Of a stretch of DNA of 32,101 nucleotides, positions 8,227-16,586 are shown piece after piece; position 1 is the first letter of the stretch, and each line of letters begins with the position of its first letter. A program made the position numbers and the translations under genes. This DNA is from Syntrophaceae bacterium UBA1163 (GTDB lineage Bacteria; Desulfobacterota; BSN033; UBA1163): contig DBZJ01000075.1 of the NCBI GenBank assembly GCA_002311635.1, positions 1-32,101 on the forward strand. Direction: 5' to 3'. Under the pieces are notes generated by a model that had not been told where the DNA came from, did not search any database, and was given only the letters and a program-made list of their open reading frames with translations.

Positions 8227-8598
8227 TTCTTTCCTATGGGTTGGGTTTGAGCTCTGCCTCGTGATTCGGGCTGTCTGGCTTGACCCGATACGCCGCCTAC
8301 GCCGTATAATAACCCAGTTGAGCGGCGCCCGCAGACGGCGCCCTTTCCTAAGGACTCATAAAGCTAATGTTTACAGGAAATAATGACAGGTTTCCGTGAT
8401 CTGTGTCAACTCTCAATTACAGGAGGTAATCCGTGCGGGGTTGGATTCAAAAACTTCGTTTCCCGGTGGCCATATAGCTTGCCAATATTTGCACTTCTCC
8501 AGATATGAGGATACCTACTTGAAATCTGCATTTTTGGATAAATCTGCACTTAACGAGTAACGAATAGTATGGTAGGAGGAGATGGATGGGTTGCGGAT
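8227..8598. other. Non-coding right edge of the island: hairpin and short repeats
   Basis: No gene is seen in this 372-bp stretch between the STAND start and the DUF3047 stop. It holds a self-complementary pair GGCGCC (8324-8329) and GGCGCC (8337-8342); a plus-strand TATAAT at 8305-8310 with TTGACC at 8280-8285 (19-base spacing, pointing at nothing obvious); two near-identical 14-mers ttacagga[aa/gg]taat at 8371 and 8417; and two copies of AAATCTGCA (8522 and 8540). A ribosome-site-like AGGAGG at 8421 followed by GTG opens only 14 codons, perhaps a gene stump. Composition falls to the chromosomal level across this stretch. Confidence 0.5.
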
Positions 8599-9348
8599 CT
8601 ATTTTTTGAAAGAGATATCACCGTAGTAGGCTGTAGCTGACTCGCCGGTGTTGTCGGTGTCGGTCATGATGGCTACGCCTGAGATCATCGGCGGTTCCTC
8701 TCCAAAGGCCTTCTTGTAGTCCTCATAAACATTGCGTTCTTCATTGACCCACTGGTTGAGCTTGGCTGAGCCGCTTTCCAGGACAAACATCATGACCCGG
8801 TCTGTATAGGGGTTGGGAACCATTGTCCCAACAGGAGCTTTGCTTTCCCAGATGTAGTTGATTGCAGCAAGAGGCGGGTATTCCCCGTATAACAACTTGA
8901 CCATTTGGTACTTTGCTTTTTCGAAGAATCCCAACTTACTGGCATCGTATTCGAAAGTAATATAGATCCGTGCAGGGTAATCGTCACCATCCTTTCGGTG
9001 TACGTCCCCCTTTTTCAGGATGTTCGTGATCTTCCAGCGCCACTGCACGATGGGATATTCTTTGGGATTGATCTTTATCTCCCTGGTCAAGCCGGAGGCC
9101 GACGCCTCAGCCACCGCCTTGACGACCACGGTATGGTCGTCCTTGACCAATGTATAGTTAGTATGCTTCTCGATCTTCTTAAAGGTGAGAGGCTTCCAGC
9201 CAGGGGGGAGCGTTCCTCCTGGGGATGCCGCAGAAAACTTTCCTACTTCGATGATGCCCTGTGATTGGGCATGAATGGTCAAAGAAGGAAGATATAATTG
9301 GATCATCAAAGCACAGCCTGAAACAGCAAGGAATTTCTTCCGCATCAT
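8599..9348 (-). CDS. DUF3047 family exported protein
   Basis: The conserved DUF3047 landmarks are W-R-W-K (VQWRWKITN), the central Y-I-W-E-S strand, FVLESG, ERNVYEDYKKAFG and the closing MTDTDNTGESATAYYGDI. I start it at the ATG at 9348, preceded by CGAGGAAG. That gives MMRKKFLAVSGCALM… with a typical signal peptide ending at about THAQS. The longer frame back to 9405 would put 19 charged residues before the signal. The family is periplasmic or extracytoplasmic and of unknown biochemical role. A second, shorter member lies at 23238-23900 in this window; both keep the D-T-D and T-A-Y-Y motifs. It is transcribed alone, leftward, toward the island. Confidence 0.85.
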   Translation of the reverse strand: MMRKKFLAVSGCALMIQLYLPSLTIHAQSQGIIEVGKFSAASPGGTLPPGWKPLTFKKIEKHTNYTLVKDDHTVVVKAVAEASASGLTREIKINPKEYPIVQWRWKITNILKKGDVHRKDGDDYPARIYITFEYDASKLGFFEKAKYQMVKLLYGEYPPLAAINYIWESKAPVGTMVPNPYTDRVMMFVLESGSAKLNQWVNEERNVYEDYKKAFGEEPPMISGVAIMTDTDNTGESATAYYGDISFKK

Positions 9349-9537
9349 ATCTTCCTCGAACATGGCACTACCTAAATAACTCTTGCGACTCGCTTCAAAT
9401 ACCATGTTATCACATCCTTTCGGTTCAAGACAATTATGTCATGGATATGAGGCTCATCCAGAAATCGATTGAAAAATCTAAGAAATCCTGGTAGTCTAAA
9501 TCGAAAGGACAAATCGGGAAAGGGAGGAGGAAGGACA

Positions 9538-9786
9538 ATGGGTAAGTTCATCATGGGAGTGATCGTTGGTATCCTTATCTTCTTTCTCTTCGTCTACTTC
9601 GGCGGCAGCCGGACCCTGAAGAAGGTAGGAGTTGGTCTAATCGATACCGGCAAAAGAATGGAAGTTATGGAAGACATGATCAAAAAGAAAAAGGGAGATG
9701 TGGAGAAGGATCTGGAGAAGGATGTGAAGAAAAGGGTTTTCAAAGAGGATAAGGACACCACCAAAAGGATGGAAGCTCCACGGTGA
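9538..9786 (+). CDS. Small single-pass membrane protein (82 aa)
   Basis: The ATG at 9538 follows GGGAGGAGGAAGG, an excellent ribosome site, so I prefer it to the longer open frame from 9469. One transmembrane helix (residues ~4-22, MGVIVGILIFFLFVYFG) is followed by a lysine/glutamate-rich amphipathic tail likely to form a coiled coil on the cytoplasmic side. It has no recognised domain. The stop codon lies between two 9-bp arms (GGAAGCTCC at 9771 and GGAGCTTCC at 9795), possibly a transcript-end structure between this gene and the convergent acylphosphatase. Confidence 0.7.
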   Translation: MGKFIMGVIVGILIFFLFVYFGGSRTLKKVGVGLIDTGKRMEVMEDMIKKKKGDVEKDLEKDVKKRVFKEDKDTTKRMEAPR

Positions 9787-9818
9787 CAGAACAGGGAGCT
9801 TCCCGGGCACGTAGCCGG

Positions 9819-10097
9819 TCAGTAAGTGACATAAAAATCTTCAAACTCGCCAGTATAATTCTCCCAGGTCACGCTAACGTTTTGCACTCTTGCCTCAGAG
9901 GGACCCCGATGGCACCACTGGATGATCTGATCCACGTTTTCCCTATCGCCCTCAAAGACTGCCTCGACACAGCCATCCCTGCGGTTTTTGACCGAACCAT
10001 TCACCCCCAACCTAAAAGCCATATCCTGAGTATGCTGGCGAAAGAAGACTCCTTGAACCCATCCTTCAACGATGACCCGTGCCCTTACCTTTTCCAT
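9819..10097 (-). CDS. acyP: Acylphosphatase
   Basis: This 92-residue protein has the full acylphosphatase fold. The phosphate loop is GWVQGVFFR with catalytic Arg20, and the catalytic Asn is in SVKNRRDG (Asn38). VEAVFEG and the closing FEDFYVTY strand are also present. It hydrolyses carboxyl-phosphate bonds such as acetyl or carbamoyl phosphate in the cytoplasm. I start it at MEKVRARV (ATG at 10095-10097), which gives the standard family length, although no clear ribosome site precedes it. The frame stays open upstream to 10418, but those extra 107 residues match nothing in the family. It converges on the small membrane protein gene with 32 bases between them. Confidence 0.9.
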   Translation of the reverse strand: MEKVRARVIVEGWVQGVFFRQHTQDMAFRLGVNGSVKNRRDGCVEAVFEGDRENVDQIIQWCHRGPSEARVQNVSVTWENYTGEFEDFYVTY

Positions 10098-10576
10098 ATC
10101 GATTTGACTATTATCACAGGATTTGTTTGAAATCAAACCAAAAACTCTCCTCCCCCCAGGAGACTGTGTCGTAATTGCAGTGAGGGGACAGGTGACCAGC
10201 TTCGGAAGCTTTAGAATCGCGGGTTTTTGAAAGGGATAGTCAATCATTCTTGTCATCGGAAATGATGTCTTCATGAAGTATATGCGTATGAATTTAGATG
10301 ATAAAAGGTCCCGCTCTAAAGCTTCCTCAGCCAGCCGCCTGTCCCCTAACAATCTTGCATTCTCCAACATGGAGGGATTCATTTTTTGCGTAGTCGCCAT
10401 TGCGACACAGTCTCTCAAGGAAGAGACGAAGGGAGTTAATGTCCATGTTCATTTTTGTCAGAGGGGGAAGAAATTAAACTTGAAAAGTCGAATTTAAATG
10501 GATTAGAATTTTAAGATGATCCCTTTCCCTGTTTACTAAGGGGGGAGATGAGGTAGATAAGGGTTGGTCGGAGGAG
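10098..10576. other. Intergenic region between acyP and the activase gene
   Basis: This 479-bp stretch is flanked by divergent genes. On the minus strand it keeps acyP's frame open to 10418 (…LLGDRRLAEEALERDL… near the far end), which could conceal a short upstream peptide, but no start with a ribosome site separates it. I see no other gene. Confidence 0.35.
10480..10509 (+). promoter_or_regulatory. Candidate sigma-70 promoter of the activase gene
   Basis: TTGAAA (10480-10485) and TAGAAT (10504-10509) are separated by 18 bases in an AT-rich stretch 68 bases before the activase ATG. Confidence 0.4.
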
Positions 10577-13500
10577 ATGAAGTTGCTTTATTTGGGCATT
10601 GATGTCGGATCCGTCAGCGCGAATACCGTCGTCATGGACGATCATCGGAATGTGCTGGAGGAACATTACACACGCACCAAGGGGCAACCCCTCCAGACCG
10701 TCCAGAGGGTATTGGAGGAGGTCCTCCGACGGATTCCCCCTGAACAATTTCATTCCATCTCTTTTACCGGGGCCGGAGGAAAACTCCTCTCCGAACTCTT
10801 AGGGGGAAATTTCATCAATGAGATTATTGCTCAGGCAAAAGCGGTTCAATATTTCTATCCCGGGGTCAGGACGATCATTGATATCGGGGGAGAGGATTCC
10901 AAACTAATTTTCATCGAAGAAGAGGAGGGTTGCTCCAAAATCAGCGACTTCTCGATGAATACTCTCTGCGCTGCCGGTACCGGATCCTTTCTCGATCAGC
11001 AAGCCACCCGATTAGGCCTGACTATTGAAGAATTTGGGCAGCTCGCTCTCAAATCGACGAACCCACCCCGCATTGCAGGCCGATGCAGCGTCTTCGCCAA
11101 GTCGGATATGATCCATCTTCAACAGATCGCCACGCCGGATTACGACATTGTGGCTGGCCTCTGTTATGCCTTGGCCAGAAACTTCAAGAGTAACATCGGG
11201 AAGGGAAAAATATTTCTGAAGTCCGTCTCCTTCCAAGGGGGAGTGGCGGCCAATGTGGGGATGCGGAAAGCCTTTTTGGATGTATTGGAGCTTTCCGACG
11301 GAGAACTCATCGTTCCAAATCATTTTGCTTCGATGGGAGCCATCGGTGCCATCCTGGTGGCCCAGGAGGACAAGGAGAGCAAAAAGCAATGGAACGGCCT
11401 CAGCCGCCTCAATCAATATCTCCAAAACCATCGAGAAGAACGGGCATCATTAGAATCCCTTTTTCTTTCTCCTGGTCATCTGGTCCGACGAGCGGAAGTC
11501 GTTCTTTCCGCCCAGAGTTTAGGAGAAGAGAAGATCGAAGCTTATCTGGGATTGGATGTCGGTTCGATCAGCACCAATTTGGTGGTTATTGACAGGGAGA
11601 AAAAAGTTCTTGCAAAACGCTATTTGATGACAGCAGGTCGGCCCATCGAGGCGGTTCGCATCGGACTCCAGGAGATCGGCGAGGAGATTGGGGGCCGTGT
11701 GGAGATTAAAGGGGTTGGAACGACAGGCTCCGGTCGTTACCTCACGGCAGATTTTGTAGGAGCGGATCTGGTGCGAAATGAGATTACTGCCCAGGCCACC
11801 GCAGCCATCTATATTGATCCGAGAGTGGATACCATCTTTGAGATTGGCGGACAGGACTCCAAATATATCAGCATCGACAACGGGGTAGTGGTCGATTTTG
11901 AGATGAACAAGGTGTGCGCTGCCGGGACAGGATCTTTTCTGGAAGAACAGGCTGAGAAACTGGATGTCTCCATCAAAGAAGAATTCGGGAGGCTTGCCCT
12001 CGCTGCCGGAGAGCCAGTGAGGATGGGGGAGCGGTGTACGGTGTTCATCGAGTCCGATCTCGTTCATCACCAGCAAAGGGGCGCCGAAAAAGATGACCTG
12101 ATTGCCGGACTCAGCTACTCCATCGTTCAGAACTATCTCAATCGTGTGGTCGGGGACCGCCGCATTGGCAACCGGATCTTTTTCCAGGGCGGGACGGCTT
12201 TCAATAAAGGAGTTGTGGCTGCCTTTGAGAAGGTCCTGGATAAAGAAATCATCGTTCCTGAGAATCATGACGTGACAGGGGCTATCGGAGTCGCTATTCT
12301 GGCCATGGAAGAGCGGACATGGGAGCGATCGGGCTTCAAAGGTTTCGACCTGAGTCAGCGCCGTTATGAACAGACATCGTTTGAATGCACGGGTTGTCCC
12401 AATCTGTGCCTCATTCGAAAGGTGAGTGTCGAGGGAGAGAAGCCCCTCTTTTACGGAAGCCGATGTGAGAAGTACGATGTCATTAAACGGACGAAGGGCT
12501 CGGACATCCCTGATCTCTTTTTGGAGAGAGAAAAGATGCTCTCCGCTCCGTATGAAGGAGAAGAACAGCTCCCAGCCGACGCCCCAGAGATCGGGATACC
12601 CAGGATTTTGTATTTTCACGAGATGTCTCCCTTCTGGAGAGCCTTCTTCGCTGAATTAGGTTATCGGGTGGTTCTCTCTGATGTGACGAACAAAGAACTG
12701 ATTCGAAAAGGGGTGGAGAATGTCGTGGCTGAAACCTGCTTTCCCATTAAAGTGAGCCACGGCCATGTCCTCAACCTTTTGGAGAAAGGGATGAAGAGGA
12801 TCTTTCTGCCGAGCATTGTCAATGTTAAACCATCCCATCCAGAGATCCCCAATAGTTCGGCATGCCCGTATGCTCAATCTTTCCCCTATGCCGTTCCTTC
12901 ATCCATTGATTTTAAAAAGAACAATGTGAAAATGCTTCAACCCATCCTTCACTTCGGGTTTGAGAGAGAATATCTGGAGAAGGAATTGATCGAATTCGGG
13001 AAATCCCTCGGCCGAAGATCGAAGCGGGTGAGAAAGGCCCTCGGAAAGGCAGAAAGATTCCAAGCCCTATTCTATCAATCCATGCTCAACCGCGGAAAAG
13101 AAATCTTGGATCGGGTGGGTCACAATGACAAGGTCATGGTGATCGTGGGTAGGCCTTATAACTCTTGTGACTCCGGGGTTAATCTTGAGATTCCAAAAAA
13201 ATTGCGAGATTTAGGAGTCCTTCCCATCCCCATGGACTTCCTTCCTTTAGAATCGGTCGCTCCTTCGGAAGAGATTCAGGAGATGTATTGGCGATACGGA
13301 CAGAGGATATTGGCGGCTGGAAAGATCGTCAAGGAAGACCCCAGACTTTATGCGGTCTATATCACTAATTTTGGTTGTGGTCCCGATTCTTTCATCAGCC
13401 ACTTCTTCAGGGATTTATCCAAAGGAAAGCCCTATCTCCAATTGGAGATTGATGAGCACAGCGCGGATGCTGGGGCGATCACGCGATGCGAGGCCTTCTT

Positions 13501-14767
13501 AGACAGTTTGAAAAATGTTGAGGTGAAAAAGGTTCTCCCCTTCAAAAAAGATAAGGCGAAGACGGACCGAACAAAAAAAATCTACATCCCCTATATGTGT
13601 GACCACTCCTTTGCGGTGGCTGCGGCTTTCCGGGCTTGCGGCGTGGACGCAGACGTCTTTCCAGAATCAGACGAGGAAACCCTTTATTGGGGAAGGAAGC
13701 TCACGTCAGGCAAAGAGTGTTATCCTTGTATCCTGACGACCGGAGACATGGTCAAGTTGGTAAAGGATCCAAGTTTCGATCACAAGCGGGCCGCCTTTTT
13801 CATGCCTTCTGGCAGCGGGCCATGCCGGTTTGGCCAATACCATCGCTTCCATCGCCTTGTTCTGGATGATTTGGGTTTTCAGCATGTCCCTGTTTACTCA
13901 CCCAATCAGGACGAGACGCTCTATAGCGATCTGGGTATCATGGGTTCTCAGTTCACCCGTTTGGGATGGCAGGGAATTGTAGCGGTGGACCTGTTGATGA
14001 AGAAACTCTTGGAAACAAGGCCCTATGAGAAGGAAAAGGGAAAAACGGATCAGGTCTATCAGGAGTCACTGAAGAGGACATGCGAAGCGATCCGCAAGGG
14101 AGATCATTTGGAGGATGCCTTACAAAAGAGCATCAAGGATTTTGACAAAATTGAAGTAGATGGACTCGGAACCAAGCCGGTCATTGGGATTGTTGGAGAG
14201 ATCTTTGTCCGACTCAATCGGTTCGCCAACGAGAATGCTATTCGAAAGATTGAACAGTTTGGAGGAGAAGCATGGATCGCACCTCTAACGGAATGGATTC
14301 TCTATGTCAACACCATCGCCAAGAAGAGGAGTTTTAAGAAGAAGTCGTTTCCGAATCTATTAAAAGTTTTTCTTACAGACTATTATCAGAAGAAGGATGA
14401 ACACCATTTAGAGAAAATATTTAAGGGTCATCTCAGAAAAATTGGGGAACCCCCAACCCATTCCATTTTTGAAAAGGCGAGACCGTACATTGACTCTTCC
14501 TTCGAAGGGGAGGCCATCCTCTCCGTTGGAAAGACAATCGATTTTGCCAAGAGGGGCGCCAGTGGAATTGTCAACATTATGCCATTTACCTGCATGCCTG
14601 GGACGATTGTCAGTACCTTACTTAAGCGATATCGGGAAGAAAATAGTAACATCCCAATCCTTAATATGACCTACGATGGGCAAGAGCAAACCAATACCTT
14701 AACCCGCCTTGAAGCCTTTATGTACCAAGCGAAGGAATTCCAAAACAAGAAAAACAGCGCAACGTAA
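10577..14767 (+). CDS. Giant 2-hydroxyacyl-CoA dehydratase activase-like protein (two ASKHA ATPase domains + DUF2229 + C-terminal HgdB-like region)
   Basis: Two complete BadF/BadG/HgdC-type ATPase domains lie in tandem (residues ~4-265 and ~323-575). Each has a phosphate-1 motif (GIDVGSVSAN; GLDVGSISTN) and the two cysteines that bind the bridging [4Fe-4S] cluster in HgdC: C131 and C170, and C447 and C487 (CAAGTGSF and GxRCxVFxxSDxxH). A CxxCxxxC set (C604, C607, C611) follows, then the DUF2229 region (ILYFHEMSPFWRAFFAELGY) and a long part containing YIPYMCDHS and GKECYPCILTTGDM. The 1396-residue length is normal for this fused class. Classical activases hydrolyse ATP to drive an electron into 2-hydroxyacyl-CoA dehydratase or benzoyl-CoA reductase. 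No such catalytic subunits are encoded nearby, so the partner is unknown. GGAGG lies only 2 bases from the ATG. Confidence 0.93.
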   Translation: MKLLYLGIDVGSVSANTVVMDDHRNVLEEHYTRTKGQPLQTVQRVLEEVLRRIPPEQFHSISFTGAGGKLLSELLGGNFINEIIAQAKAVQYFYPGVRTIIDIGGEDSKLIFIEEEEGCSKISDFSMNTLCAAGTGSFLDQQATRLGLTIEEFGQLALKSTNPPRIAGRCSVFAKSDMIHLQQIATPDYDIVAGLCYALARNFKSNIGKGKIFLKSVSFQGGVAANVGMRKAFLDVLELSDGELIVPNHFASMGAIGAILVAQEDKESKKQWNGLSRLNQYLQNHREERASLESLFLSPGHLVRRAEVVLSAQSLGEEKIEAYLGLDVGSISTNLVVIDREKKVLAKRYLMTAGRPIEAVRIGLQEIGEEIGGRVEIKGVGTTGSGRYLTADFVGADLVRNEITAQATAAIYIDPRVDTIFEIGGQDSKYISIDNGVVVDFEMNKVCAAGTGSFLEEQAEKLDVSIKEEFGRLALAAGEPVRMGERCTVFIESDLVHHQQRGAEKDDLIAGLSYSIVQNYLNRVVGDRRIGNRIFFQGGTAFNKGVVAAFEKVLDKEIIVPENHDVTGAIGVAILAMEERTWERSGFKGFDLSQRRYEQTSFECTGCPNLCLIRKVSVEGEKPLFYGSRCEKYDVIKRTKGSDIPDLFLEREKMLSAPYEGEEQLPADAPEIGIPRILYFHEMSPFWRAFFAELGYRVVLSDVTNKELIRKGVENVVAETCFPIKVSHGHVLNLLEKGMKRIFLPSIVNVKPSHPEIPNSSACPYAQSFPYAVPSSIDFKKNNVKMLQPILHFGFEREYLEKELIEFGKSLGRRSKRVRKALGKAERFQALFYQSMLNRGKEILDRVGHNDKVMVIVGRPYNSCDSGVNLEIPKKLRDLGVLPIPMDFLPLESVAPSEEIQEMYWRYGQRILAAGKIVKEDPRLYAVYITNFGCGPDSFISHFFRDLSKGKPYLQLEIDEHSADAGAITRCEAFLDSLKNVEVKKVLPFKKDKAKTDRTKKIYIPYMCDHSFAVAAAFRACGVDADVFPESDEETLYWGRKLTSGKECYPCILTTGDMVKLVKDPSFDHKRAAFFMPSGSGPCRFGQYHRFHRLVLDDLGFQHVPVYSPNQDETLYSDLGIMGSQFTRLGWQGIVAVDLLMKKLLETRPYEKEKGKTDQVYQESLKRTCEAIRKGDHLEDALQKSIKDFDKIEVDGLGTKPVIGIVGEIFVRLNRFANENAIRKIEQFGGEAWIAPLTEWILYVNTIAKKRSFKKKSFPNLLKVFLTDYYQKKDEHHLEKIFKGHLRKIGEPPTHSIFEKARPYIDSSFEGEAILSVGKTIDFAKRGASGIVNIMPFTCMPGTIVSTLLKRYREENSNIPILNMTYDGQEQTNTLTRLEAFMYQAKEFQNKKNSAT

Positions 14768-14835
14768 TTCATTGACATTCAGATCAGTTTATTCTCTTGT
14801 GAATTTCTGTTTGATTTCTTAACATAATAAATTAG

Positions 14836-14908
14836 CTCCGTTTCGTCTGCCTGAGCAGAGCTCCGCCCTGCAGGATGAAGGCAGGGATTTGATAGCGTGG
14901 AGACGGAG
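14836..14908 (+). other. Structured leader upstream of purE
   Basis: Nested inverted repeats lie just ahead of purE. The outer arms are CTCCGTTTC (14836-14844) and GAGACGGAG (14900-14908), with one mismatch; the inner arms are CCCTGC (14866-14871) and GCAGGG (14881-14886). I do not recognise a purine riboswitch core. It could be a regulatory RNA fold or one more intergenic palindrome. Confidence 0.3.
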
Positions 14909-14934
14909 GGGGCGAGGGGAAGAGAGGGGTTTTT

Positions 14935-15432
14935 ATGAAGAAGCCTTTAGTTGGAATTCTGATGGGAAGTGAAAGCGATCTGCCGATCATGGAAAAGGCA
15001 GCAGAGGTCTTGAAGGAAATGGGCATCCCATATGAAGTGGAAATCAGCTCAGCCCATCGACTTCCTGAAAAAACCGCCCATTATGCCAAGAATGCGAGGA
15101 AGCGCGGGATCGAGGTGTTGATTGCAGGGGCCGGGATGGCAGCTCACCTTGCAGGAGCCTTAGCCAGCCATACTACTCTCCCGGTCATCGGTGTCCCCAT
15201 CAAATCAGGAGCGCTCGACGGCGCGGATGCCCTATACTCTACCGTCCAAATGCCCCCTGGAGTTCCGGTAGCCACTGTAGGAATTGATGGCGCGAAGAAT
15301 GCAGCTTATCTCGCCTGCGAAATTCTGTCGATTAAATATCCTGAAATAGCCAAAAAATTGGCTGATTTGAGATCTATGACGAAGAAGTCCTTGGTACAAA
15401 AATCAAAGGCTATAAAAAAGAAGAAACCCTAG
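14935..15432 (+). CDS. purE: N5-carboxyaminoimidazole ribonucleotide mutase (PurE, class I)
   Basis: PurE moves the carboxyl group of N5-CAIR to C4, giving CAIR in de novo purine synthesis. The markers are complete: [10 protein letters not shown] (10-19), ISSAHR with the catalytic His41, [21 protein letters not shown] and [13 protein letters not shown]. The length (165 aa) is normal, with an extra lysine-rich C-terminal tail of about 20 residues. The class I motifs imply the bacterial mutase and therefore a PurK partner, which is not adjacent. AGAGGGG lies about 5 bases before the ATG. The next plus-strand gene is a tRNA-modification synthase, an arrangement without obvious functional logic. 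Confidence 0.96.
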   Translation: MKKPLVGILMGSESDLPIMEKAAEVLKEMGIPYEVEISSAHRLPEKTAHYAKNARKRGIEVLIAGAGMAAHLAGALASHTTLPVIGVPIKSGALDGADALYSTVQMPPGVPVATVGIDGAKNAAYLACEILSIKYPEIAKKLADLRSMTKKSLVQKSKAIKKKKP

Positions 15433-15463
15433 GCAAACATGTTTGAAATTTCCCTTTACTACC

Positions 15464-15564
15464 CCTTCCCCCTTTGATGGGGGAGGGAGAGGGTGGGGGT
15501 GGACAGACAGGTGGAAGTATCCCCCTCCCCTTAATCCCCTCCCGCCAGGGGAGGGGAGGTTTTT
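15464..15564. repeat. Pair of C/G-rich palindromes between purE and tsaC
   Basis: CCTTCCCCC (15464-15472) pairs with GGGGGAGGG (15479-15487), and CCCCTCCC (15536-15543) with GGGAGGGG (15549-15556). The second stem runs into GG and then TTTTT (15560-15564), so the element may double as a terminator for purE. The same style of C/G palindrome forms the core of the 22.2-kb MITE-like element. Confidence 0.65.
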
Positions 15565-15624
15565 GCGGAGAGCTTCTTTCCAATGTCTGAAGAAAATTCT
15601 CGCACGTGAATATGTCGGAGTCTA

Positions 15625-16581
15625 ATGAGTAATAACCAGACAATTCATCGAGCTGCACAAATTATCAAAGAAGGAGGGATCGTTGCCTTTCCAACGGAGA
15701 CGGTTTATGGTTTGGGGGCGGATGCCTTTAACCCCCTTGCCGTGGCTCGGGTGTTTGAGGTCAAGAAAAGGCCCTATTTCGACCCGTTGATCGCTCACGT
15801 CGCCAATCCATCCAATGTGAAGAAGTTAGCCAAAGAGACTCCGTCAAATGCCAAGAAATTGATAGAAAGATTCTGGCCCGGGCCGCTGACGATCGTTCTT
15901 TTAAAGGAAAAAAATATCCCTGATATCGTAACCGCGGGTCTTCCCACGTTAGCCATTCGGATGCCCAATCATCCCATGGCTCTCGCCATGATCGAAGAAT
16001 CCAAATGCCCCATTGCCGCACCGAGCGCCAATCTCTTCGGCTATCTAAGCCCGACCACGGCCGAGCATGTTCGGGATCAGCTGGGTGATCAAGTCGATCT
16101 CATCTTAGACGGAGGACCCTGCCCGGTGGGAGTGGAATCCACCATCGTCTCTTTTTTAGAAGAGAAGCCCACGTTGTTAAGGCCTGGTGGGGTATCGCTG
16201 GAGGAGATCGAATCCATCATCGGGAAGGTTGAGATCAGTTCCATCGAAGGCAGACCGTCTGCCCCTGGGATGTTGCCGAAGCACTACGCCCCCCGGACCC
16301 CAATTGTTCTCGATCGGGGTGAAAAGAACCTCGACCTCTATAAAGATAAAAATATTGGCCTATTGGTGTTTCAGGAACCCAAGGATAATCTGAAATACCA
16401 TTCTGTAGAGATTCTTTCAACGAGGGGGGATCTTCGGGAAGCAGCTGCCAATTTGTTTGCAGCCATCCGGCGATTGGATGCATTGAATTTGGATCTCATT
16501 ATAGCCGAGCCCATTCCGGAAGTTGGATTGGGTCGGGCGATCATGGACCGTCTCCGGCGCGCAGCTTCCGGAGGGGAATAA
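15625..16581 (+). CDS. tsaC: L-threonylcarbamoyladenylate synthase, Sua5 type
   Basis: It makes threonylcarbamoyl-AMP from threonine, bicarbonate and ATP, the first step of the universal t6A37 tRNA modification. The YrdC domain (~1-200) shows GGIVAFPTETVYGLG, the K-x-R motif in VKKRPYFDPL, LAIRMPNHP and the A-P-S-A-N motif, and ends VESTIVSF…LLRPGG. A linker with the signature SAPGMLPKHYAPRTP leads into the C-terminal Sua5 domain, giving 318 aa in total and the long (Sua5) rather than short (TsaC) form. The gene ends 5 bases before the PLD-family gene, so the two are probably co-transcribed. Confidence 0.95.
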   Translation: MSNNQTIHRAAQIIKEGGIVAFPTETVYGLGADAFNPLAVARVFEVKKRPYFDPLIAHVANPSNVKKLAKETPSNAKKLIERFWPGPLTIVLLKEKNIPDIVTAGLPTLAIRMPNHPMALAMIEESKCPIAAPSANLFGYLSPTTAEHVRDQLGDQVDLILDGGPCPVGVESTIVSFLEEKPTLLRPGGVSLEEIESIIGKVEISSIEGRPSAPGMLPKHYAPRTPIVLDRGEKNLDLYKDKNIGLLVFQEPKDNLKYHSVEILSTRGDLREAAANLFAAIRRLDALNLDLIIAEPIPEVGLGRAIMDRLRRAASGGE

Positions 16582-16586
16582 AATTA

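Noticed and set aside
8280..8310. TTGACC/TATAAT pair as a real promoter
   Set aside because: The 19-base spacing is long and it points rightwards into gene-free DNA, away from the STAND gene.
1996..8598. attL/attR direct repeats or a tRNA insertion site for the island
   Set aside because: Comparing the two edges by eye showed only matches of about 8 bases (for example TATGGTA), no better than chance, and no tRNA gene is visible.
10098..10418. N-terminal extension of acylphosphatase to 199 residues
   Set aside because: The family is about 90 residues, and the extension shows no related motif or ribosome-site-supported start.
11519..12619. 366-codon antisense ORF inside the activase gene
   Set aside because: The opposite strand encodes two conserved ATPase domains in the same stretch; the antisense product has no recognisable domain.
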